From Actinomycetes bacterium (GTDB lineage: Bacteria; Actinomycetota; Acidimicrobiia; Acidimicrobiales; JAAEMS01): DNA of 56,657 nt. Below are positions 50,929 through 56,657 of this stretch, piece by piece. Where the stretch lies: assembly GCA_024225275.1 (NCBI GenBank), contig JAAEMS010000270.1:1-56657 (forward strand). Direction: 5' to 3'. The number at the start of each line of letters is the position of its first letter. Positions within the stretch are counted from its first letter, which is position 1. Made by a program: the position numbers and the translations under genes. The notes below the pieces were generated by a model. The model worked only from the letters and a program-made list of their open reading frames with translations. It had not been told where the DNA came from and searched no databases.

Positions 50929-52158
50929 CTACACCAGGACGGGGTCACGCCCGGACTGGTGGCGTTGGACCCGGCCGTTGACCTCACGGAACACGGCCCC
51001 ATCGGGTCGGGTGACCGAGACATCGCCCCAGGTCGATCGTTCGATCTCCCACCCGTAGTGGACGAGGCCGTGGTGTCGCCGGCACAGAAGCACCAGATTG
51101 TCGAGGTCGGTGTCGCCATCGTCGGCCCAGTGGATGATGTGGTGGGCATCGCACCAGTCAGCCGAGCGATCGCATCCCGGGAACTGGCAGTGATGGTCGC
51201 GGGCGGTCAGGGCCAGCCGCTGACCGGGGCTCACCGTGGGGGTGGAGCGGCCGAGGTCGAGAGGGTTGCCGTCGGCGTCGACGGTGAGGGCTCGGATGGA
51301 GCTGTCGCACAGGAGCCGTCGGGCGGTGCTGGAGGCGATGGGTCCGAGCCCGATGACGTGTTGGTGCAAGCGATCGAGGTCGGGGTTGGCGGCCAGGATC
51401 CGTTCGAGGTCGAGGATGAGGGTGCCCACCAGCCGGTTGCGTCGGCCCCGCCGTGAATCGTCGGTGTCATTGGCTTCGGGGTCACCGGCGTGGCGGCCCA
51501 GACTCGCGGCAACCAGATCGCCCAGGGCGTCGGCCCGGCGCTGGCGTAGGTTTCGGGGTGGTTCTGGATTGTCGGGGTTGTCCGGCCCAGTGTCGTGGAC
51601 GTCGAGGGCGGCCAGCAGATTGGTGGTTACCTCGGTGTCGAGTCGCCCGGTGATGTCGCTGTCGCCGAACAGAGTGGTGGAGATCTGGAGGAATCGGGAA
51701 TCGAACCGGTCGGCCGCGGGATCGTGGTCGAGGGTGTCGTCGGCCAGGTTGGCCCAATGGCGGACCATGATCTGGAACTGGTCGGTGCGCAGCTGGGAGG
51801 CGTGGACGATCAGGGAATCGATGTGGTCGTCGAGGACCGGAAGTCGTTCCCGCTGAGCGACACCGGCCAGAACCTCGAGGTGGCCGCAGGAGATGATGGC
51901 TGCCTCCAGCGCCTCGGCCAGCCCTGGGTAGCGGCGGACCAGCTCGGCCGCCCTGACCAGCCGGCCGGCCTCGGCCGGCGAGAGCCGGGCCCGAGAACGG
52001 AGCCACGCGGTGGGGGACAGACACCCGCTGGCCGACCACACGCCACTTCCCAGTGCCTCGGCCAGATCGGTGAGCAGCACAACCCGCGCCCGCTCGACGG
52101 CCGTCGCCGTATCCAGCAGGTGATCCGTCAGTTCGTTGAGCCCGCCTGCATCGAACAT
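50929..52158 (-). CDS. DUF222 / HNH endonuclease (13E12 repeat family-like)
   Basis: 409 residues from the ATG at 52158. The N-terminal three-quarters is the helical DUF222 domain, and the C-terminus is an HNH nuclease with CQFPGCDRSADWCDAHHIIHW (about 330-350), then TDLDNLVLLCRRHHGLVH. The paired Cys and His residues needed for zinc and catalysis are intact, so it looks functional. The family is multicopy in mycobacteria (13E12) and many other actinobacteria. A perfect LexA-type SOS box covers its start codon, and a TACTAT -10 lies 7 nt upstream. A longer frame to 52317 would read through the promoter and is rejected. Confidence 0.9.
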   Translation of the reverse strand: MFDAGGLNELTDHLLDTATAVERARVVLLTDLAEALGSGVWSASGCLSPTAWLRSRARLSPAEAGRLVRAAELVRRYPGLAEALEAAIISCGHLEVLAGVAQRERLPVLDDHIDSLIVHASQLRTDQFQIMVRHWANLADDTLDHDPAADRFDSRFLQISTTLFGDSDITGRLDTEVTTNLLAALDVHDTGPDNPDNPEPPRNLRQRRADALGDLVAASLGRHAGDPEANDTDDSRRGRRNRLVGTLILDLERILAANPDLDRLHQHVIGLGPIASSTARRLLCDSSIRALTVDADGNPLDLGRSTPTVSPGQRLALTARDHHCQFPGCDRSADWCDAHHIIHWADDGDTDLDNLVLLCRRHHGLVHYGWEIERSTWGDVSVTRPDGAVFREVNGRVQRHQSGRDPVLV

Positions 52159-52166
52159 ATGTTCGA
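52151..52166. promoter_or_regulatory. LexA SOS box (TCGAACATATGTTCGA)
   Basis: A 16-bp perfect palindrome matching the actinobacterial LexA consensus TCGAAC-N4-GTTCGA. It spans the ATG of the HNH gene and touches its -10 box, so bound LexA would block transcription initiation. The motif also occurs at 13E12-family genes in M. tuberculosis, which supports a conserved link to DNA damage. Confidence 0.8.
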
Positions 52167-52171
52167 TAGTA
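52166..52171 (-). promoter_or_regulatory. -10 element (TACTAT on minus) of the HNH gene
   Basis: TACTAT on the minus strand, 7 nt before the ATG and directly next to the SOS box. Confidence 0.55.
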
Positions 52172-52249
52172 TCGATATCGACACATCGGCGCAAGGGACC
52201 GGTCGAAGATTTTCGGGCGGGCGGTCGACCTAGGGCGATACTGGGGGGC

Positions 52250-52423
52250 ATGCCGAGTGCTGACCGACGCCTCGTGACCATCGTGCTGACCCTGGCTGAC
52301 CTCGGCGCCGGCGCCACCGTTCTCCACCCGCCGATCGATCAGCCGTGGGGGCGCTCGGCCCGCTACTCCGACCTCGACGGCAACACTGTGGAGCTGACCC
52401 AGCCGGGTGATGAACCCACGTAG
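52250..52423 (+). pseudogene. VOC/glyoxalase-fold fragment
   Basis: 57 codons whose end (PPIDQPWGRSARYSDLDGNTVEL, here split as HPPIDQPWGRSARYS and LDGNTVELTQP) is the last two strands of a VOC (glyoxalase/bleomycin resistance) domain. A normal domain is about 115-120 residues with an N-terminal beta-alpha-beta half. That half is missing, and the helix before GATVLHPP looks shortened. It is most likely a decayed remnant left beside the HNH gene. Its TAG stop is part of the next gene's -10. Confidence 0.6.
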
Positions 52424-52426
52424 AGT
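52421..52426 (+). promoter_or_regulatory. -10 element (TAGAGT) of the acyl-CoA dehydrogenase gene
   Basis: TAGAGT begins with the TAG stop of the VOC fragment; 6 nt then separate it from the ATG. Confidence 0.45.
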
Positions 52427-52432
52427 CGGGCC

Positions 52433-53695
52433 ATGGCCGAGACCACCGACCCTGAAGCCGTCCACGCCGAAGCCGCCGCCTGGTACGCCGAGACCTGGGA
52501 TCCTGATCGGCCGCTGGGGGAGTGGTGGCAGCTGCTCGCCGACGCCGGATGGGCCTTTTCCCGGTTTCCGGAAGGGTTCGGTGGCCGAGGGCTGGGGGGG
52601 CCGGCGGCCAAGGCCGCGGAACGGGCCCGCCATGAGGCCGGGGCCTTCGGGTCGCCGTCGGGTATCGCCACCTTCCTGGCCGCACCCACCATCCTCACCT
52701 ATGGCACCGACGACCAGAAGCAGCGGTTCATGCCCGGCATCGTCAACGGCCAGGACGTCTGGTGCCAGCTCTTCTCCGAGCCGGGAGCAGGGTCCGACCT
52801 GGGTGGTCTGGCCACCCGGGCGGTCCTCGACGGCGACGAATGGGTCATCAACGGCCAGAAGGTCTGGAACTCGGGGGCCCAGTTCTCCAAGTACGCCATC
52901 CTCATGGCCCGCACCGACCCCGAACAGCCCAAGCACCGGGGCATCACCTACTTCCTGATCGACATGGAACAGGAAGGGGTCGACGTCCGGCCCCTGCGGG
53001 AGATGACCGGCGACGCCGCGTTCAACGAGGTCTTCCTCACCGACGCCCGGGTACCCGACGCTGACCGGCTGGGAGACCTGGGCGATGGCTGGCGGGTGGG
53101 CATGACCACCCTCTCCCACGAGCGCGACCCCGACAACGCGGGCATGGGCGACGCGGCCGCGTTCGAGCAACCCGACCTCGACATGCCCGTGGGCCAGTAC
53201 GCCGAGGCCCTGGCCGCCAAGGTCGACGGCTTCTCGCTCGCCCTCAGCGGGGGGGCCACGACCATCCTGAACGGCATCGTCGAGGGGTCGGGCGTCGGGT
53301 CCGAGCCTGTCACCCGCCAGGCACTGATGGAGCTGTTGAGCATGCGGCGGACCTCGCGGTGGTCGGGTGAGCGGGCGGTGGCGGCGGTGAAGGCCGGTGG
53401 TCAGCCCGGACCCGAGGTGTCCACCCTCAAACTGGTGGGTTCCGAGATCGCCCGACGCACCCGCGATCAGGGGCTCGGGGCCATGGGCCCCACCGGCATG
53501 CTCTGGGGCGAGCACACCCCCGAGAACGGGCTCTTCCACGCCTACTCGATGTTCACCCCGGCTCTCTCGATCGCCGGCGGCTCCGACGAGGTGCAGCGCA
53601 ACATCATCGGTGAACGGGTTCTGGGCCTACCCCGCGAGCCGGGCGAGTCCGATCAGCGCGAGAAGCCCTGGAGCGAACTGCCCCGCGGTGGTTGA
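52433..53695 (+). CDS. acyl-CoA dehydrogenase family protein
   Basis: 420-residue flavoenzyme. The FAD/substrate segment LFSEPGAGSDLGGLATRAV (about 119-137), INGQKVWNSGAQFSKYAILMART and the C-terminal SIAGGSDEVQRNIIGERVLGLPRE identify it. The long N-terminal and central helical parts fit the ACAD fold. Chain-length preference is not readable. It could act with the SDR and crotonase genes 36 kb upstream, but nothing here links them. Confidence 0.92.
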   Translation: MAETTDPEAVHAEAAAWYAETWDPDRPLGEWWQLLADAGWAFSRFPEGFGGRGLGGPAAKAAERARHEAGAFGSPSGIATFLAAPTILTYGTDDQKQRFMPGIVNGQDVWCQLFSEPGAGSDLGGLATRAVLDGDEWVINGQKVWNSGAQFSKYAILMARTDPEQPKHRGITYFLIDMEQEGVDVRPLREMTGDAAFNEVFLTDARVPDADRLGDLGDGWRVGMTTLSHERDPDNAGMGDAAAFEQPDLDMPVGQYAEALAAKVDGFSLALSGGATTILNGIVEGSGVGSEPVTRQALMELLSMRRTSRWSGERAVAAVKAGGQPGPEVSTLKLVGSEIARRTRDQGLGAMGPTGMLWGEHTPENGLFHAYSMFTPALSIAGGSDEVQRNIIGERVLGLPREPGESDQREKPWSELPRGG

Positions 53696-53781
53696 GCGAA
53701 GCCCGGCCGGGTCCCACGAATCGGGCCGGTCTGACTGAGATTCACCCCCGAAACCCGGCTCGCACGCCCCAATCGCGCGGC

Positions 53782-53845
53782 TAAGGTACACCCTCGACCG
53801 TGAAGCGGGTCCGGTGAGGCCCAGACGGACGAAAGGAAACCGACG
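53782..53845 (+). promoter_or_regulatory. pyr operon promoter and leader
   Basis: TAAGGT at 53782-53787 is a likely -10. The leader of about 50 nt contains a five-codon ORF, GTG AAG CGG GTC CGG TGA (53800-53817), and a GAAAGGAAA Shine-Dalgarno 7 nt before the TTG of pyrR. In some bacteria PyrR itself binds the pyr leader; I do not see a convincing anti-terminator pair in so short a leader. Translational control is more plausible if PyrR regulates here. Confidence 0.4.
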
Positions 53846-54412
53846 TTGGCCGAGCGCGAACGGCGCCGCACGCCCCCATTCGGAGGCGTCTTCACCCCCC
53901 ACAGTCACGTCATGACGGCGGATGACTGTTCCCGAGCCACCTGGCGTATGGCTCATGAGATCGTCGAGCGGAACAGTGGCATCGACGATGTGGTCCTGGT
54001 CGGTCTGCAGACCGGTGGTGTGGGCCTGGCCCGTGATCTGGCCGAGTCGCTCACCGAGATCGAACAGAAGCGCCCCCGCGTCGGCCTACTGGACGTGGCT
54101 TTCTACCGCGACGACATCGGCTTGCGGCCGGTGCTGCCCGAGGCCATCACCGACATCAACTTCGACATCGACCAGCAGGTCGTGGTCCTGGTCGACGATG
54201 TCCTGTTCACCGGACGTACGGTACGGGCCGCCCTCGATGCCCTCACCGATCACGGGCGGCCCCGGGCAGTCCAGCTGGCGGTCATGGTCGACCGCGGCCA
54301 CCGCGAGCTACCGATCCGGCCCGACTATGTGGGCAAGAACCTGCCCACCCGGCGCGACGAGGTCGTCGACGTCGGGGGGGAAGGAGTGCGGCTCGGCGTG
54401 ATGGCCAAGTGA
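53846..54412 (+). CDS. pyrR: bifunctional pyr operon regulator / uracil phosphoribosyltransferase
   Basis: 188 residues from a TTG. The PRPP-binding motif VVVLVDDVLFTGRTVRAALDAL is at about residues 112-131, and the family segments GIDDVVLVGLQTGGVGLARDL and LLDVAFYRDD are present. It heads the pyrimidine operon and likely senses UMP. Its stop overlaps the pyrB GTG (GTGA). Confidence 0.94.
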   Translation: MAERERRRTPPFGGVFTPHSHVMTADDCSRATWRMAHEIVERNSGIDDVVLVGLQTGGVGLARDLAESLTEIEQKRPRVGLLDVAFYRDDIGLRPVLPEAITDINFDIDQQVVVLVDDVLFTGRTVRAALDALTDHGRPRAVQLAVMVDRGHRELPIRPDYVGKNLPTRRDEVVDVGGEGVRLGVMAK

Positions 54413-55341
54413 AGCACCTCCTGTCCGTCGCCGATCTCGACCCCACCGCCATCGAGGAGATCCTCGACCTGGCCGATGTGTTCGCCGAGGTCGGTGAGCG
54501 CAACATCCCCAAGGTTCCTGCTCTGCGGGGCAAATCGATCGCCTTGCTCTTCTGGGAAGACTCCACCCGCACCCGTCTCTCGTTCGAGACGGCGGCCAAG
54601 CGCCTGTCGGCCGACACCATGAACTTCAGCGTCGGATCATCGTCGGTCAACAAGGGTGAGTCCTTGCGCGACACCGTCGAGACCATCGAGGCCATGGGCG
54701 TCGACTGCATAGTGGTGCGCCACGGCTCGTCGGGCGCCCCCTGGCAGCTCACGGCATGGACCGACGCATCGGTCATCAACGCCGGCGACGGCTGGCACGA
54801 GCACCCCACCCAGGCCCTGCTCGACAGCTACACGATCCGCCAACACCGGGGCAGCCTCAAAGGTCGCCGTATCGCCATCGTGGGCGACATCAAGCACAGC
54901 CGGGTGGCCCGATCCGACGTCCTGGCCTTCCGGGCCCTGGGCGCCGAGGTCACCCTGGTGGGGCCCCACACCCTGCTCCCACCCAGCCTCGACGGATGGG
55001 GTGTGAAGGTCACCACCGACCTCGACGAGGTGCTCGGCGAGATCGACGTGCTCTACCTGCTACGTATGCAGCGCGAGCGCATCGGCGACGCCGTGGTTCC
55101 GAGTCTGCGCGAGTACACGGCTCATTGGGGTCTGACCCCCGAGCGACTCGATCGGCTCCCGGCCGACGCCCTGATCATGCATCCGGGGCCGATGAACCGC
55201 GGGGTCGAGATCTGCGCCGAGGCCACCGAGGACCCGAGGGCGGTCATAGTCGACCAGGTCCGCAACGGCGTCGCCGTACGCAGCGCGGTTCTCTTCCTGC
55301 TACTGGGCTCCGGCATCGACCTGGTCGGGGGTGAATCATGA
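54409..55341 (+). CDS. pyrB: aspartate carbamoyltransferase catalytic subunit
   Basis: 310 residues. The carbamoyl-phosphate loop DSTRTRLSFETAAKRLSADT (about 46-65), HPTQALLDSYTIRQ and the C-terminal HPGPMNRGVEI are conserved. Overlaps pyrR (GTGA) and pyrC (ATGA), so the three are made together. No pyrI regulatory subunit is present, as expected for actinobacteria. Confidence 0.96.
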   Translation: MKHLLSVADLDPTAIEEILDLADVFAEVGERNIPKVPALRGKSIALLFWEDSTRTRLSFETAAKRLSADTMNFSVGSSSVNKGESLRDTVETIEAMGVDCIVVRHGSSGAPWQLTAWTDASVINAGDGWHEHPTQALLDSYTIRQHRGSLKGRRIAIVGDIKHSRVARSDVLAFRALGAEVTLVGPHTLLPPSLDGWGVKVTTDLDEVLGEIDVLYLLRMQRERIGDAVVPSLREYTAHWGLTPERLDRLPADALIMHPGPMNRGVEICAEATEDPRAVIVDQVRNGVAVRSAVLFLLLGSGIDLVGGES

Positions 55342-56630
55342 CGGTGCTCATCCGGGGCGGAACCATCATCGATGCCACCGGTGAGCGCGCCGCCGATGTT
55401 CTCGTGTCCGACGACGGCACCATCATCGAAGTCGGCCCCGACCTTCGGGGTGACACGGTTCTCGACGCCACCGGATGTGTCGTCAGCCCCGGTTTCGTCG
55501 ATCTCCACACCCACCTGCGCGAGCCGGGAGGCGAGGACGCCGAGACCATCGAGTCGGGCGCCCGGGCGGCCGCCAAGGGCGGATTCACCGCGGTGGTGGC
55601 CATGCCCAATACCGACCCCACCGTCGATCATGCCGCGGTGGTGGCCGAGGTGCTCGAACGGGGCCGCACCGCTCCGTGTGACGTGCACACCAGCGGGGCC
55701 ATCACCGTGGGCCGCCGGGGCGATGATCTGGCCCCGATGGGCGAGATGATCGCTCTGGGCGTGCGCATCTTCACCGACGACGGCAACGGGGTGCAGGACG
55801 ACCGGCTGATGCGCCGGGCCCTCGAGTACGCCTCCAGCTTGCGGGCCCCTTCAGACGGTGGTCCCATCGTGTTGGCCCAGCACTGCGAGGTCACCTCTCT
55901 CAGCGCCGGGGGCCATATGCACGAGGGCGAATGGTCGAGCCGGCTCGGGGTGGGCGGTCAACCGGCCGAAGCCGAGGAGCTCATGGTGATGCGCGACATT
56001 GCCCTGTCCCAGCTCACCGGTTCGCGGGTCCACTTCCAGCATCTGTCCACCGCCGGTTCGGTGGCCATGGTGCGAGCGGCCAAGGCCGGCGGACTCCCCA
56101 TCACGGCCGAGGCCGCCCCTCACCACTTCTCCCTCACCCACGAAGCCTGCGCCACCTACGACACCCGGTTCAAGGTGCATCCCCCCCTGCGCACCACCAG
56201 CGATGTCGAGGCGGTCCGCCAGGGCTTGGCCGACGGCACCATCGACGCCATTGCCACTGACCACGCTCCCCACGTGGTCGAGACCAAGGAGCGGCCCTTC
56301 GACCAGGCCCCCCCGGGCATGATCGGCCTCGAGACGGCATTGGCCGTTGCCCTCACCGAGCTCGACATGCCCGTGGCCGACATCGTGGGTGCTCTCAGCT
56401 GGCGTCCGGCCGCCATCGCCGGGCTCGACGCCCACGGGGGCCCGGTGGAGACGCTGAGACCCGCCAACCTGACCGTCTTCGACCCCGAAGCCCGCTGGAA
56501 GGTCCCGGAGCGGGGCTGGGCGTCGAGGTCCAACAACAGTCCATTCGTCGGCCGTGAGTTGCGCGGCCAGGTCCGTCACACCGTTCTGCACGGCGAACCC
56601 GTCGTCATTCAAGGAGAAGCACAACGATGA
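55338..56630 (+). CDS. pyrC: dihydroorotase
   Basis: 430-residue class I amidohydrolase. Metal-binding VDLHTHLREPG (about 54-64), AMPNTDPTVDH, and the catalytic aspartate in ATDHAPHVV (about 313) are visible. The C-terminal strand ends VRHTVLHGEPVV. Its TGA overlaps an ATG that begins another MSRT-type mini-ORF running off the window. Confidence 0.95.
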   Translation: MTVLIRGGTIIDATGERAADVLVSDDGTIIEVGPDLRGDTVLDATGCVVSPGFVDLHTHLREPGGEDAETIESGARAAAKGGFTAVVAMPNTDPTVDHAAVVAEVLERGRTAPCDVHTSGAITVGRRGDDLAPMGEMIALGVRIFTDDGNGVQDDRLMRRALEYASSLRAPSDGGPIVLAQHCEVTSLSAGGHMHEGEWSSRLGVGGQPAEAEELMVMRDIALSQLTGSRVHFQHLSTAGSVAMVRAAKAGGLPITAEAAPHHFSLTHEACATYDTRFKVHPPLRTTSDVEAVRQGLADGTIDAIATDHAPHVVETKERPFDQAPPGMIGLETALAVALTELDMPVADIVGALSWRPAAIAGLDAHGGPVETLRPANLTVFDPEARWKVPERGWASRSNNSPFVGRELRGQVRHTVLHGEPVVIQGEAQR

Positions 56631-56657
56631 GCCGCACGACGCGAAGCTCGAAGGCGA
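56627..56657 (+). CDS. MSRT-family mini-ORF after pyrC (3' truncated by the window end)
   Basis: The ATG overlaps the pyrC stop (ATGA, 56627-56630). The first ten codons read MSRTTRSSKA, matching the nusB and apt mini-ORFs at both DNA and peptide level. The next gene is outside the window; carA would be usual in actinobacterial pyr operons. Whether this is one unit or an array cannot be seen. Confidence 0.5.
   Translation, partial: MSRTTRSSKA

Noticed and set aside
51482..53539. 685-codon minus-strand ORF opposite the acyl-CoA dehydrogenase
   Set aside because: Low-complexity shadow frame; the + strand carries a full-length acyl-CoA dehydrogenase and the DUF222/HNH gene is in another minus frame.
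53696..53781. A further relay mini-ORF (TTG at 53692) after the acyl-CoA dehydrogenase stop
   Set aside because: It starts on the stop in the right way but ends at the pyrR -10 without meeting a start codon, so it does not bridge anything.

Overview
The window is a GC-rich, densely packed stretch of an actinobacterial chromosome. Its gene content points to Acidimicrobiia or a close relative. It carries phosphatidylinositol/PIM lipid genes (pgsA, patA, pimA), a probable mycothiol-ligase end (mshC), a DUF222/13E12-type HNH protein with an actinobacterial LexA box, and a gene order close to the Mycobacterium tuberculosis block from Rv2614c (thrS) down to Rv2533c (nusB). It is core chromosome, with no phage, plasmid, tRNA, rRNA or CRISPR array visible. 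The genus is inference.

Layout. 1-8.1 kb: end of mshC, plsC, thrS, Ap4A phosphorylase-like HIT gene, then the phosphatidylinositol lipid genes pgsA-patA-pimA. 8.1-11.6 kb: lemA-htpX membrane proteostasis pair, a DUF3048 lipoprotein and a methyltransferase. 11.6-17.3 kb: pdxST (vitamin B6), yebC, a peroxiredoxin, and an SDR-methyltransferase-crotonase trio. 17.3-19.8 kb (minus strand): a CinA-like protein and an ABC-2 exporter. 19.9-35.4 kb: ruvCAB, an LLM flavin enzyme (minus), queA-tgt (queuosine), yajC-secD-secF, apt, rel, hisS and aspS, ending in a palindromic repeat cluster. 35.4-43.8 kb: rarA, alaS, ruvX, mltG, aroE, a DUF4388 protein and a prepilin peptidase. 43.8-48.8 kb: aroK-aroB-aroQ-pepP-efp-nusB and a GNAT acetyltransferase. 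48.8-53.7 kb: a small accessory stretch with a kinase-like phosphotransferase, a methyltransferase, the HNH/DUF222 gene, a broken VOC gene and an acyl-CoA dehydrogenase. 53.7 kb to the end: the pyrR-pyrB-pyrC operon.

Two features recur across the window and are the most interesting part of it. First, many genes start 5-11 nt after a TANNNT -10 hexamer, which predicts mostly leaderless mRNAs. Second, several intercistronic gaps are filled exactly by tiny ORFs whose start overlaps the upstream stop (ATGA, GTGA or TTGA) and whose stop overlaps the next gene's start in the same way. Some of these mini-cistrons are repetitive. A 41-bp unit encoding MSRTARS(P/Q)KASRKQ is present five times in tandem before nusB. 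Single relatives sit before apt and after pyrC, and a 33-bp in-frame repeat fills the mini-ORF before lemA. I interpret them as translational relays that hand ribosomes from one cistron to the next. That role is a hypothesis; the coordinates, overlaps and repeat identity are visible directly in the sequence.
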